64,000 nucleotides of DNA from contig NZ_LPUT01000001.1 of assembly GCF_001563475.1 (NCBI RefSeq), positions 186,001 through 250,000 of the forward strand. The letters run 5' to 3'. The notes below the pieces were generated by a model. The model did not search any database. It was not told the origin of the DNA and saw only the letters and a program-made list of their open reading frames with translations. The DNA comes from Sporosarcina sp. HYO08 (GTDB taxonomy: Bacteria; Bacillota; Bacilli; Bacillales_A; Planococcaceae). This document shows positions 39,207 to 48,225 of this stretch, piece after piece (the first letter of the stretch is position 1; each line of letters begins with the position of its first letter). The position numbers were made by a program, and so were the translations under genes.

Positions 39207-40475
39207 ATGTCGAACGAAGGTAAAATTGTAGTAACAAACGGGGTTTTAAATGTTCCAGATCAACCAGTGATTCCTTTTATTATTGGTGATGGTACGGGTC
39301 CTGATATCTGGCATGCGGCTTCTCGTGTACTAGAAGCGGCAGTCGAGAAAGCATACAACGGACAGAAAAAAATTGTTTGGAAAGAAGTTCTTGCTGGAGA
39401 GAAGGCATTCAATGAAACTGGTGAATGGTTGCCGCAAGAAACACTAGATACAATTGAAGAGTACCTAATCGCGATTAAAGGACCTTTAACAACGCCAATC
39501 GGCGGCGGGTTCCGCTCATTAAACGTTGCGCTTCGTCAAGAGTTGGATCTTTACACTTGCTTGCGCCCAGTTCGTTACTTTGAAGGTGTCCCATCTCCGG
39601 TAAAACGTCCTGAAGATTGTGATATGGTCATTTTCCGTGAGAATACAGAAGATATTTACGCGGGCATTGAATACCAACAAGGCTCTGCAGAAGTCAAAAA
39701 ATTAATTGATTTCCTACAAAATGAAATGGGTGTTGACAAAATCCGTTTCCCTGAAACTTCCGGAATTGGTATTAAGCCAGTTTCTGAAGAAGGAACAAAA
39801 CGTCTTGTACGCGGTGCTTTGAACTATATTATTAGAGAAGGCCGTAAGTCATTGACGCTCGTTCATAAAGGAAATATTATGAAGTTCACAGAAGGTGCAT
39901 TCGCTAACTGGGGTTACGAAGTTGCTGAACAAGAATTCGGTGACAAAGTGTTCACTTGGAGACAATATGACAAGATTAAAGAAGCTGAAGGCACCGACGC
40001 TGCAAACAAGGCACAAGCAGATGCGGAAGCAGCAGGGAAAATTATCGTTAAAGATGCGATTGCAGATATTTTCCTACAACAAATCTTAACGCGTCCAAAA
40101 GAGTTTGACGTTGTTGCAACAATGAACTTGAACGGGGACTACATTTCTGATGCACTTGCTGCGCAAGTCGGCGGAATTGGAATTGCACCGGGTGCGAACA
40201 TTAACTACGATTCAGGACATGCTATTTTTGAAGCAACGCACGGTACAGCTCCGAAATATGCAGGTCTCGACAAAGTAAACCCATCATCTGTTCTTCTTTC
40301 AGGTGTCCTTATGCTCGAACACTTGGGATGGAAAGAAGCAGCAGATATGATTACTGCTTCGATCGAAAAAACAATTGCATCTAAAGTTGTCACGTATGAC
40401 TTTGCACGTCTAATGGACGGCGCAACAGAAGTAAAAGCATCTGAGTTTGCAGATGAATTAATTAAAAATCTATAA
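39207..40475 (+). CDS. icd: Isocitrate dehydrogenase (NADP)
   Basis: Oxidative decarboxylation of isocitrate to 2-oxoglutarate. The 422 residues match the Bacillus Icd type, with the substrate loop [17 protein letters not shown], the [14 protein letters not shown] motif and the metal-binding [15 protein letters not shown] segment. It is 80 bases after citZ with its own GGGAGG site and no terminator between, so cotranscription is likely. A strong hairpin without a T-run lies after it. Confidence 0.97.
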   Translation: MSNEGKIVVTNGVLNVPDQPVIPFIIGDGTGPDIWHAASRVLEAAVEKAYNGQKKIVWKEVLAGEKAFNETGEWLPQETLDTIEEYLIAIKGPLTTPIGGGFRSLNVALRQELDLYTCLRPVRYFEGVPSPVKRPEDCDMVIFRENTEDIYAGIEYQQGSAEVKKLIDFLQNEMGVDKIRFPETSGIGIKPVSEEGTKRLVRGALNYIIREGRKSLTLVHKGNIMKFTEGAFANWGYEVAEQEFGDKVFTWRQYDKIKEAEGTDAANKAQADAEAAGKIIVKDAIADIFLQQILTRPKEFDVVATMNLNGDYISDALAAQVGGIGIAPGANINYDSGHAIFEATHGTAPKYAGLDKVNPSSVLLSGVLMLEHLGWKEAADMITASIEKTIASKVVTYDFARLMDGATEVKASEFADELIKNL

Positions 40476-40490
40476 GTTTTATAAGTTGCA

Positions 40491-40526
40491 AACATAAGGA
40501 GAAGGGTGTAACCTTCTCCTTATGTT
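40491..40526 (+). repeat. Perfect 15-bp inverted repeat between icd and mdh
   Basis: AACATAAGGAGAAGG (40491-40505) and CCTTCTCCTTATGTT (40512-40526) enclose six bases, with no T-run after. It is more likely an mRNA-stabilising or processing hairpin than an efficient terminator. Confidence 0.75.
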
Positions 40527-40553
40527 GTATTTAATTTAAAGGAGGAATTCCTT

Positions 40554-41492
40554 ATGACAATGAAACGAAAAAAAGTCTCGGTAATTGGCTCCGGATTTAC
40601 CGGTGCGACAACAGCATTTCTTCTAGCGCAGAAAGAATTATGTGATGTTGTTCTTGTAGACATTCCTCAAATGGAAAATCCAACGAAAGGGAAAGCGCTT
40701 GATATGCTTGAAGCGAGCCCTGTTCAAGGTTTCGATGTAAACATTATTGGGACATCTGATTATAATGAAACGAGAGACTCAGATATCGTCATTATTACTG
40801 CTGGAATTGCACGTAAACCAGGCATGAGCCGCGACGACCTTGTTCAAACAAATCAGAAAGTCATGAAAGCCGTTACGAGCGAAGTCGTAAAGCATTCCCC
40901 AAACACGACAATTATTGTATTAACAAACCCTGTTGATGCAATGACTTATACTGTTTATAAAGAGTCCGGATTCCCGAAAGAGCGTGTCATTGGACAGTCG
41001 GGTATATTAGATACTGCGCGGTTCCGTACGTTTGTAGCGCAGGAGTTAAATCTTTCTGTAAAAGACGTAACAGGTTTTGTTCTCGGTGGACATGGCGATG
41101 ACATGGTACCACTCGTTCGTTACTCTTATGCTGGTGGTATTCCGCTTGAGAAACTAATACCAGCGGATCGTCTAGAAGAAATTGTGGATCGAACACGAAA
41201 AGGCGGCGCGGAAATTGTGAACTTGCTAGGCAATGGTTCTGCATACTACGCACCTGCTGCAGCGCTCGTTGAGATGGCAGAAGCGATCTTAAAAGATCAG
41301 AAGCGTGTTCTGCCTTCAATTGCTTATCTTGAAGGTGAATACGGTATGGATGGTATTTACTTAGGCGTTCCAACGGTTTTAGGCGCAGGTGGAATCGAAA
41401 AAATTATTGAACTTGATTTAACAGACACAGAAAAAGTTGCACTTGGTAAGTCAGCAGATTCCGTAAGGGCTGTTATGAACGTTTTAGCATAA
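40554..41492 (+). CDS. mdh: Malate dehydrogenase
   Basis: NAD-dependent oxidation of malate to oxaloacetate, closing the TCA cycle. The 312-residue protein is of the LDH-like MDH type: [13 protein letters not shown] (nucleotide), the catalytic [14 protein letters not shown] histidine loop and [20 protein letters not shown] precedes the ATG at 9 bases. A second ATG two codons on is possible. It is the third gene of the TCA cluster and is followed by a strong terminator. Confidence 0.97.
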   Translation: MTMKRKKVSVIGSGFTGATTAFLLAQKELCDVVLVDIPQMENPTKGKALDMLEASPVQGFDVNIIGTSDYNETRDSDIVIITAGIARKPGMSRDDLVQTNQKVMKAVTSEVVKHSPNTTIIVLTNPVDAMTYTVYKESGFPKERVIGQSGILDTARFRTFVAQELNLSVKDVTGFVLGGHGDDMVPLVRYSYAGGIPLEKLIPADRLEEIVDRTRKGGAEIVNLLGNGSAYYAPAAALVEMAEAILKDQKRVLPSIAYLEGEYGMDGIYLGVPTVLGAGGIEKIIELDLTDTEKVALGKSADSVRAVMNVLA

Positions 41493-41509
41493 ATTTAAAG
41501 TGATAATAA

Positions 41510-41536
41510 CGAGCGGCGCTATGCCGCTCGATTTTT
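41510..41536 (+). terminator. Intrinsic terminator of citZ-icd-mdh
   Basis: CGAGCGGC and GCCGCTCG pair around five bases, followed by A and five T. Confidence 0.88.
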
Positions 41537-41588
41537 ATTATAACTATTGATACACTATTACTAATAACGTTTGGAGGGGGAATACAGT

Positions 41589-42065
41589 TTGATATTGGGG
41601 AAAAAGCGGCGAATCGGTAGAAAAATTGAGGAAATGTCCGTTGGTGAGAAACTCAAACTAACTGAAAAAATCGAAGACAAAGATTTGCTTCTCTACTTAG
41701 GCTTAACAAATGATGGTAACCCACTGTATATTCAGCATGACTTTGCCTCTCAAACAGCTTTTGAAAAACCAGTTGTACCAGCTATTATGTTAATAGGCGT
41801 AGTAACATCGGCAGTGTCCAAGTATTTGCCGGGTCCAGGTTCCCATGTCATCGAACAGCATCTATCCTTTCCAAAACCCGTCTTTCATTATGCGACGATC
41901 GACTTTTTATTGGAAGTTGTTCAAGTCAATAAAGAAGAAAATCAAGTTGTCATTCAAGTTGAGGCAATAGATGAAAATGAAGACATCGTTATATCGGGAA
42001 CGGTTTCAGTCGTTCCTCCGAAACTTGTTGAAAGACTAATTTCTGAAGCGATGGAAAACTTTTAA
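41589..42065 (+). CDS. MaoC-like hotdog-fold protein
   Basis: A 158-residue single hotdog domain related to MaoC/R-specific enoyl-CoA hydratases. The catalytic signature of that family, Asp-x4-His in a GDxNPIH context, here reads NDGNPLYIQHD. The usual histidine is a tyrosine, so hydratase activity is uncertain. Some family members act in fatty-acid metabolism, and the role here is unknown. The TTG at 41589 lies 8 bases after GGAGGGGG. Earlier in-frame codons overlap that site. It ends 18 bases before phoP with no terminator, so it may be cotranscribed with phoPR. Confidence 0.78.
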   Translation: MILGKKRRIGRKIEEMSVGEKLKLTEKIEDKDLLLYLGLTNDGNPLYIQHDFASQTAFEKPVVPAIMLIGVVTSAVSKYLPGPGSHVIEQHLSFPKPVFHYATIDFLLEVVQVNKEENQVVIQVEAIDENEDIVISGTVSVVPPKLVERLISEAMENF

Positions 42066-42083
42066 TTGGAGAATGGTAGACAG

Positions 42084-42797
42084 ATGAATGTAGAATCACA
42101 GAAAATCCTAATTGTAGAAGACGAACAGCCCATCCGTACACTATTAGAATATAATTTGCAGAAAGTTGGGTACGAAACGGTTCTTGCTGTAGATGGAAAA
42201 GAAGCGATTGAAAAAGCAGAACAAGAAAATCCAGATTTAATTTTATTAGATTTAATGCTTCCTAAAATGGATGGAATTGAAGTTTGCAAAACGTTGCGAA
42301 AAAAAGGGATTCCGATCCCAATCATTATGCTAACAGCGAAAAGTGATGAGCTAGATAAAGTTTTGGGACTTGAAATTGGTGCTGATGATTATATGACAAA
42401 ACCATTTAGTCCAAGAGAAGTGCTAGCGCGAGTAAAAGCTGTTTTAAGGCGAAGTGGGGAACGGAATGAGCCGGTCGCTGTATCAACGACTTTAAAATCC
42501 GGTTCTTTAACGGTTTATCCGGATCGATACGAAGTGTATTTAAATGATCAAGCATTAGATTTTACACCGAAGGAATTTGAACTGCTTGTCTATTTTATGC
42601 AAAATAAAAACATCGTGCTATCGCGCGATCAACTATTAAGTGCAGTATGGAATTATGATTTTGCAGGGGATACAAGAATTGTAGATGTTCATGTTAGCCA
42701 TTTAAGGGAAAAAATTGAGGAGAATACGAGAAAACCTACTTATATTAAGACAGTGAGAGGAATCGGTTATAAATTCGAGGAGACCAAACTGTCATGA
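42084..42797 (+). CDS. phoP: Phosphate-response regulator PhoP (OmpR family)
   Basis: DNA-binding response regulator. The receiver domain (about 5-117) has the phosphoacceptor Asp in LILLDLMLP near residue 53 and the K of TAKSD, and the C-terminal winged helix spans about 135-235. The 237 residues match PhoP. In Bacillus it governs the phosphate-starvation regulon and teichoic acid switch. Position between mdh and phoR supports the name. The ATG at 42084 is the chosen start (GGAGAATGG upstream). It overlaps phoR by four bases. Confidence 0.93.
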   Translation: MNVESQKILIVEDEQPIRTLLEYNLQKVGYETVLAVDGKEAIEKAEQENPDLILLDLMLPKMDGIEVCKTLRKKGIPIPIIMLTAKSDELDKVLGLEIGADDYMTKPFSPREVLARVKAVLRRSGERNEPVAVSTTLKSGSLTVYPDRYEVYLNDQALDFTPKEFELLVYFMQNKNIVLSRDQLLSAVWNYDFAGDTRIVDVHVSHLREKIEENTRKPTYIKTVRGIGYKFEETKLS

Positions 42798-44212
42798 AAG
42801 GTTTTTATAGTCGTTTAGTCATGGCCTGCGCTATCCTTTTTTCAATACTATTAACTGGTCTTGGCATTGTCCTAGGCCAGTTTTTTCCATTATTTGCTGA
42901 TGATATTGAATTGACAGTTCGAGTGAAATATTGGATTTTTCTTATCACAATTTTAATCATTGCCTTCTTGCTCTCAATGATTATAGCAGCAAAAATGATG
43001 CGGCAGTACGCAAAGCCTGTGGATGAAATAACGAAAAAGGCCATTCAAATTGCAAAGGGGGATTATTTTACTCGCATTCAAACGGAAGATCCGGAATATG
43101 ATTCGGAATTAGCAAATGCTATCAATACAATTGCAGTAAGTCTGCAAGAAATGTCGACACACCAAACGACAGAACAAGAACGGCTAAAAACCCTTATTGA
43201 AAGTATGGGCAGCGGTTTGCTTACATTTGGACGGCAAGGATTTGTCAATTTGGCAAATGGTGTATTCGAAAAGACATTTGGCTTTTCAAAAGATGAGTTG
43301 GTCGGGAAAACAGTAAAGGAAATTGGATTACCTGCCGATATTGCCCATTTGATTGAAGAAGTGTTTATGACTGAAAAAGTTCACGAAAAACAAGTGCGGA
43401 TCCAGTCAGACAGCGGCTATAGTATCTATATGAATGTTTACGGGGCTCCGGTTATTGGAATTCATGGTAATTGGCTTGGGATCATTGTTGTGATGCACGA
43501 TATTACGAAGCTAATTCGTTTAGAGGAAGTGCGAAAAGATTTTGTGGCAAATGTCTCACACGAACTGCGCACTCCGGTGACATCGATTAAAGGTTTCTCG
43601 GAGACGTTATTAGATGGCGCAATGGATGACCCGGAAATCCTTAAGGAATTTCTTCAAATCATTCAAAAGGAAAGCGAAAGACTCCACGTGCTCATTAAAG
43701 ATTTGCTTGTATTGTCGGGTGCCGAAAGAGAAGGGTTTTCGCTGCAAATCGCTCCTGTGCATATTAAACCAATGATTGATGAAGCATTAAAAATAGTTCT
43801 TGGGAAATTGAAACGTAAAGAGATGAAAGCCGTAGTACATGGGTCAGACGATATTGTGATTCAAGGGGATGAAAGCAGACTGATGCAAGTGATGGTCAAT
43901 TTGCTAACGAATGCGATTAGTTACTCGAGGGAATTGACGACGATAACGATTACAATTGAACAAGTGGATACAAGTGTGCTCATTTCCATAAAAGATCAAG
44001 GAATTGGCATTAAGCAATCCGAACTCCCGCGATTATTTGAACGCTTCTATCGAGTGGATCGGGCAAGAAGTCGGGATTCTGGTGGAACGGGACTTGGTTT
44101 GGCAATCGTTAAGCATCTTGTTGAAGCACATCACGGAACGGTTGAAGTAGAAAGTACGATTGGGGTTGGAAGCGAATTCCGAATTCAACTACCATTACAA
44201 CAACCACATTAA
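42794..44212 (+). CDS. phoR: Sensor histidine kinase PhoR, lacking the extracytoplasmic domain
   Basis: Membrane histidine kinase partner of PhoP. Two membrane helices (about 8-29 and 46-67) are joined by only some 16 residues, then HAMP (about 67-120), PAS (about 130-240), HisKA with the phospho-His in VSHELRTPV, and a HATPase domain with GTGLGLAIVKHLV. B. subtilis PhoR (579 residues by recall) carries a large extracellular domain, which is missing in this 472-residue protein. Sensing through the cytoplasmic PAS or the membrane is therefore likely. ATGA overlap couples it to phoP. Confidence 0.92.
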   Translation: MKGFYSRLVMACAILFSILLTGLGIVLGQFFPLFADDIELTVRVKYWIFLITILIIAFLLSMIIAAKMMRQYAKPVDEITKKAIQIAKGDYFTRIQTEDPEYDSELANAINTIAVSLQEMSTHQTTEQERLKTLIESMGSGLLTFGRQGFVNLANGVFEKTFGFSKDELVGKTVKEIGLPADIAHLIEEVFMTEKVHEKQVRIQSDSGYSIYMNVYGAPVIGIHGNWLGIIVVMHDITKLIRLEEVRKDFVANVSHELRTPVTSIKGFSETLLDGAMDDPEILKEFLQIIQKESERLHVLIKDLLVLSGAEREGFSLQIAPVHIKPMIDEALKIVLGKLKRKEMKAVVHGSDDIVIQGDESRLMQVMVNLLTNAISYSRELTTITITIEQVDTSVLISIKDQGIGIKQSELPRLFERFYRVDRARSRDSGGTGLGLAIVKHLVEAHHGTVEVESTIGVGSEFRIQLPLQQPH

Positions 44213-44246
44213 CGATCCGAAGCCGGGTCGTTTTTTTTTTTTTTTT
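44211..44246 (+). terminator. Terminator of phoPR with 16-T tract
   Basis: AACGATCC and GGGTCGTT pair around CGAAGCC, followed by an uninterrupted run of 16 T, a potential slippage site. Confidence 0.85.
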
Positions 44247-44313
44247 GAAGGATATGAAACTTTTAAGCTGCTTGTTCGTAAAAGAATTATACATACAATA
44301 AGGGGGCTATTAC

Positions 44314-45282
44314 ATGGGTACACGCCGATTAATGATGGCGATCGGAATGGCGGTTGTTGGCATTCTGCTCATCATAGTTGGATTTACAACATGGTATACA
44401 GTTGATGAATCGGAACAAGCTGTTGTGATTACTTTCGGAAACGCAGACGCCACAATAACAGATTCTGGTTTGCACTTTAAACTGCCATGGCCGATTCAGC
44501 ATGTTGAAAAATTGTCGAAGGAGACCTACAGTCTTCAATTCGGTTATAAACAAGATGCGGGAGGAGAACTCGTATCGTTCGATAAGGAAACAAAAATGAT
44601 TACTGGAGACGAATATATCGTTCTGACAGACCTTGTCGTGCAGTGGAAAATTACGGAACCGCAAAAATATTTGTTCAACTCACAAAACCCGAAGGAGATT
44701 TTACATGATGCAACGTCAGCCTCAATTCGTTCTGTTATTGGAAGCTCGACCATTGACGCGGCATTAACCGACGGAAAAGCGGAAATTGAGGCGCAAACGA
44801 GAGAATTATTAACGACATTGATTGGAAAATATGATATCGGAATCGCGATCCAAGGCGTCAAGTTACAAGACGTTGAACTACCGAACGATGAGGTTCGGGC
44901 TGCATTTACAGCAGTTACGGATGCCCGTGAAACAAAAAATACGAAAATAAACGAAGCACAAAAATATGAAAACCAAAAGAAAAACGAAGCGATGGGAGAA
45001 GTTGACGCGGTTAAATCACGTGCCCTTGGACAGAAAACAGCCCGTATTGAGCAAGCGCGTGGGGATGTTGCACTCTTCTCAAAGCTCCATTCCGAATATG
45101 TAACGAATAAGGCAATTACAAGACAGCGTCTCGTCATGGAAACGTTAGAGCAAGTATTGCCGAAAGCTAAGATTTACATTATGAACGACCAAGGGGAAAC
45201 GGTTAAGTATTTACCACTGCAACAATTGGAAAACCAAACACCTCCGCCAGCAAATAACGAGGAAGGGGGCAAGAAAGAATGA
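44314..45282 (+). CDS. hflK: HflK-like SPFH-domain membrane protein
   Basis: A stomatin/prohibitin-family protein with an N-terminal membrane helix (about 6-28), an SPFH domain (about 30-215) and a C-terminal coiled coil. In E. coli, HflK with HflC forms a cage around the FtsH protease and modulates membrane-protein turnover. The 322 residues end in a hydrophilic, Pro/Glu-rich tail. AAGGGGG precedes the ATG. It overlaps hflC by four bases. B. subtilis has no such pair at this locus. An FtsH partner is not in the window. Confidence 0.88.
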   Translation: MGTRRLMMAIGMAVVGILLIIVGFTTWYTVDESEQAVVITFGNADATITDSGLHFKLPWPIQHVEKLSKETYSLQFGYKQDAGGELVSFDKETKMITGDEYIVLTDLVVQWKITEPQKYLFNSQNPKEILHDATSASIRSVIGSSTIDAALTDGKAEIEAQTRELLTTLIGKYDIGIAIQGVKLQDVELPNDEVRAAFTAVTDARETKNTKINEAQKYENQKKNEAMGEVDAVKSRALGQKTARIEQARGDVALFSKLHSEYVTNKAITRQRLVMETLEQVLPKAKIYIMNDQGETVKYLPLQQLENQTPPPANNEEGGKKE

Positions 45283-46286
45283 CGAATAATAACCAAAATC
45301 CATTTAAAAGTATAGAAGAAAAATTCAAAGAACGTGGGCGGTCAAAACAACAAAAAGGCGGTGGCGATTCAAAGATTACAAATATGCCTAAAAAACCAGT
45401 GGATGTTAAAAAATATGCGAAACCAGCTTTCGTCGCTACAATACTCTTTGCGATCTTGGTCATTGCAGTAGCCAATATATTTATCGTAAAAGAAAATGAG
45501 TATAAGGTCGTCCGTCAATTTGGGGAAATTAAACGTATCGTAAAAGAACCGGGTATCAATATGAAAATACCTTTCATTCAAAGTGTCACTTCTCTTCCGA
45601 AAAACCAAATGACGTATAATGTCTCAGAAGCAGAAATTAACACGAGGGATAAAAAACGCATCATTATTGATAATTATGCGGTGTGGAAAATAACAGATCC
45701 TGCGAAAATGATTGCGAATGCTAGAAATATTATTAATGCTGAAATGCGTATGGAAGAATTTATTTACTCTGTTGTACGAACAGAACTTGGTCAACTCAAT
45801 TATGTAGAAGTCGTCAACGATGAAAATTCTTCTCGCGGAAGTTTAAATGACCGTGTTACGGAACGTGTGAATGCATTTTTAGAAGAAGGTAATTTTGGTA
45901 TTGAAGTGATTGATGTCCGCATGAAGCGCATTGACCTTCCCGAGGAAAACGAGCACTCTATTTATACACGAATGATCTCTGAACGTGAATCGACTGCACA
46001 GACGTATTTATCCGAAGGAGATGCTGCAAAACGAAGAATTGAGGCGGAGACAGATCGTGAAGTTCAAGAAATGCTGGCAACTGCTAAAAAAGAAGCCGCA
46101 ATTATTCACGCAGAAGGTGAAGCTGAGGCTGCAAAAATTTACAATGAGACCTTCTCGAAAGACCCAGAATTTTATAATCTCTATCGAACACTACAATCCT
46201 ATACAAAAACTGTCGGCGATGAAACGATGATTATTATTCCGGCCAATTCACCATATGCGAAAGTATTAACGGGTTATTTCGAGTAA
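45279..46286 (+). CDS. hflC: HflC-like SPFH-domain membrane protein with N-terminal extension
   Basis: Partner of the HflK-like protein. The 335 residues start with a 47-residue Lys/Gly/Gln-rich cytoplasmic tail, then a membrane helix (about 49-70), an SPFH domain (about 72-240) and an alanine/glutamate-rich coiled coil. In E. coli the long hydrophilic N-terminal extension belongs to HflK, not HflC, so the two names could be interchanged by function here. Translationally coupled to the upstream gene. The next gene is separated by about 300 bases holding a riboswitch. Confidence 0.87.
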   Translation: MTNNNQNPFKSIEEKFKERGRSKQQKGGGDSKITNMPKKPVDVKKYAKPAFVATILFAILVIAVANIFIVKENEYKVVRQFGEIKRIVKEPGINMKIPFIQSVTSLPKNQMTYNVSEAEINTRDKKRIIIDNYAVWKITDPAKMIANARNIINAEMRMEEFIYSVVRTELGQLNYVEVVNDENSSRGSLNDRVTERVNAFLEEGNFGIEVIDVRMKRIDLPEENEHSIYTRMISERESTAQTYLSEGDAAKRRIEAETDREVQEMLATAKKEAAIIHAEGEAEAAKIYNETFSKDPEFYNLYRTLQSYTKTVGDETMIIIPANSPYAKVLTGYFE

Positions 46287-46349
46287 ACATGACCTTTCGA
46301 ATAGGATCCTGTTAGCATTTTGATATGACGAAGAAGGCGGCCTTTAGAA

Positions 46350-46378
46350 TTGACGCAACGTTTTAGAGCGCTTATACT
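46350..46378 (+). promoter_or_regulatory. Promoter of the Mn2+ riboswitch transcript
   Basis: TTGACG (46350-46355), 17 bp, TATACT (46373-46378), placing the transcript start near 46385, about 27 bases before the aptamer. Confidence 0.75.
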
Positions 46379-46408
46379 ATAACCTACAATTATAAATGTT
46401 TCACTTCC

Positions 46409-46528
46409 TTTAAGGGGAGTAGCTATCCAGCAAAGTCGTCAATACGAGGTTTTTCCTCCGGCTTTGTTGACAACGACAGTTGTTTGCGAGACCTTACCGA
46501 TTATTTGGTGAGGTCTTTTGTCTTTTTT
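46409..46528 (+). ncRNA. yybP-ykoY (manganese) riboswitch with terminator
   Basis: The consensus landmarks appear in order: AAGGGGAGTAGC (46412-46423), GTCGTCAATACG (46435 on), GTTGACAACGACAGT (about 46466-46480) and GCGAGACCTTACC (46486-46498). The final arm pairs AGACCTTACC with GGTGAGGTCT (46507-46516) and runs into TTTGTCTTTTTT. The family senses Mn2+ and, in the usual design, metal binding favours read-through of this terminator. Confidence 0.93.
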
Positions 46529-46579
46529 AAGGTGATTTGATCCATCATTGGTACTATCACCTTGTTTTATTTTATTTTT
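46529..46579 (+). terminator. Second, tandem terminator after the riboswitch
   Basis: AAGGTGAT and ATCACCTT close a stem that continues with GATCC/GGTAC, followed by a T-rich tract. It lies between the riboswitch terminator and the kinase gene, so transcripts must pass two stops. Confidence 0.7.
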
Positions 46580-46594
46580 ATTGGAGGTTACATT

Positions 46595-47203
46595 TTGTCT
46601 ACGTATGAAACGCTAGCCAAGACGGTCCATATTGATGGGAAGAATCGTTTAATCAGTTACGGTGATGCATTAGAACATATCGGAACAGGCAGAAGTGCAT
46701 TCGTGTTTAGAATTCAGTCATCTGGGAAAGCCATTAAAATATTTTTTCCGGCTTATTCCCATATTGCGAAAGAAGAAGCTGCTATTTATAAAATACTTCA
46801 AGATATTCCTTATTACCCGGCAATTTATGAATCGGGATTGAATTATATTGTTATGGATTATATCGAAGGGCTTACGCTTTTTGAAAGATTGTCTAAAGGA
46901 AAGATCATTACGAAAGCGCATATAAAAGAAATTGATCATGCCTTATCCTTGGCGGCGGAACGGGGATTGAATCCATCTGATATCCATTTACGAAATATTT
47001 TTCTCACTGACACCGATGAAATCATGATCATTGATGTGGCACGATTTAGACAAATGAAAGATTGTAGACAATGGATGAATTTGAAAAAAGCTTATGATCA
47101 GTTGTATACAAAATGTTTTTTTCCGAAGAAAGTGTCTTCTCATTTTCTGAATATCCTTGCGTTTCTATATAAAAAAGGATGGATCCCATCATATCGGGCA
47201 TGA
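46595..47203 (+). CDS. Small serine/threonine protein kinase-like protein
   Basis: A 202-residue cytoplasmic protein with a compact kinase fold. Visible are a Gly-rich loop GTGRSAFVF (30-38), the ATP lysine K48 in AIKIF, a Glu near 60, the catalytic loop D129-IHLR-N134, and D147 in IIDVAR as the metal-binding aspartate. The HRD histidine is replaced (NPSD), so it may be an atypical but active kinase. The TTG at 46595 lies after GGAGGT. It follows the Mn2+ riboswitch and precedes an EcsC-family gene by about 57 bases. The substrate is unknown. Confidence 0.78.
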   Translation: MSTYETLAKTVHIDGKNRLISYGDALEHIGTGRSAFVFRIQSSGKAIKIFFPAYSHIAKEEAAIYKILQDIPYYPAIYESGLNYIVMDYIEGLTLFERLSKGKIITKAHIKEIDHALSLAAERGLNPSDIHLRNIFLTDTDEIMIIDVARFRQMKDCRQWMNLKKAYDQLYTKCFFPKKVSSHFLNILAFLYKKGWIPSYRA

Positions 47204-47260
47204 TCACTCGGTGGATAAAGAGTTGGATAGATCAAGGAAAAGAAGGAGGAAATATGCAAA

Positions 47261-48067
47261 GTGACTGAATCTAAAGAATGGCTGGCAGAAGAACTAAAAA
47301 AAGTAGAGAGTTGGGAGAAAGATCAAAGCGGTTTATGGTTTTGGGAAAAGATTGGGCGTTATCCCTTTAAGTTAATTGATAAATGGACACCGAATTTTAT
47401 ACAACAGAAAATCGGATTATTGTTGGATGAGCTTGGTAAGTATATTCAAACTGGCGGGCGTTATTTAAGTTCGGCTTCCAAGATTCCTGATTATTATCCC
47501 ACGATGATGATCGGGACATTGGAAGATGTTCAGAAGCTTTCCATCTCTACAATGGATGATACGGTTGAAAAAATAACAAGCAATAGAAAAAATCTTGCGG
47601 CGCTGCAAGGTGCGACTACTGGCATTGGCGGCGTTTTCACGTTAACGGTTGACATCCCGTTGTTACTTGGTTTGCAATTAAAGACGTTACAAGACATTGC
47701 CCTTTGTTATGGGTATGATCCAAATGACAAAGAAGAGCGTTTGTTTATCGTAAAATGTTTACAATTTGTTTCCGCCGATATTGTCGGGAAACAAGCGATC
47801 TTGACGCAACTGTCTAACTTCAATGATCCAACTGCTGCCTCAAAACGCGAAGTGCTTTCTGAGATGCAGGGCTGGCGTGAAGTTGTTTTTTCCTATCGGG
47901 ATGGAATGGGTTGGAAAAAGCTTTTTCAAATGATCCCTATAGCAGGCCTAGTGTTTGGTGCGTTCATTAATCGTTCGGCACTTAATGATATTGGGGAAGC
48001 AGGCAAAATGCTTTATCGGAAAAGAAGAATTATTGAAAGAATAAGGAAGTCTGAGACTGTGTATTGA
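47261..48067 (+). CDS. EcsC-family protein
   Basis: A 268-residue protein of the EcsC family, with the conserved GATTGIGGVFTLTVDIPLLL block (about 116-135) and a C-terminal hydrophobic stretch IPIAGLVFGAFINRSAL. EcsC is the third gene of an ABC exporter operon in B. subtilis, but stand-alone members are common and their function is unknown. The GTG at 47261 lies 11 bases after AGGAGG. An ATG nearer that site opens only a four-codon frame. It probably shares the riboswitch-controlled transcript of the kinase gene. Confidence 0.8.
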   Translation: MTESKEWLAEELKKVESWEKDQSGLWFWEKIGRYPFKLIDKWTPNFIQQKIGLLLDELGKYIQTGGRYLSSASKIPDYYPTMMIGTLEDVQKLSISTMDDTVEKITSNRKNLAALQGATTGIGGVFTLTVDIPLLLGLQLKTLQDIALCYGYDPNDKEERLFIVKCLQFVSADIVGKQAILTQLSNFNDPTAASKREVLSEMQGWREVVFSYRDGMGWKKLFQMIPIAGLVFGAFINRSALNDIGEAGKMLYRKRRIIERIRKSETVY

Positions 48068-48126
48068 TTCCCACCAATTGGCCATACAGAAAAGTCTGCT
48101 TGGCCTTATTTATAGTATCGCATGAC

Positions 48127-48186
48127 ACGTCATTTTCATTTAACCTGCCTGAAGTGGTAAGATAAATGAAGATGACGTTCTTTTTT
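48127..48186 (+). terminator. Long-stem terminator after the EcsC gene
   Basis: ACGTCATTTTCATTTA and TAAATGAAGATGACGT form a 16-bp stem with internal mismatches over a 20-base loop, followed by TC and six T. Confidence 0.8.
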
Positions 48187-48225
48187 GATTAAATATAGAA
48201 CGATGAATGAGGAGTGGTTGATTCG

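Noticed and set aside
44230..44246. Sixteen-T tract as a phase-variable switch
   Set aside because: It is the tail of an intrinsic terminator outside any coding or promoter spacing, so length change would have little regulatory effect.
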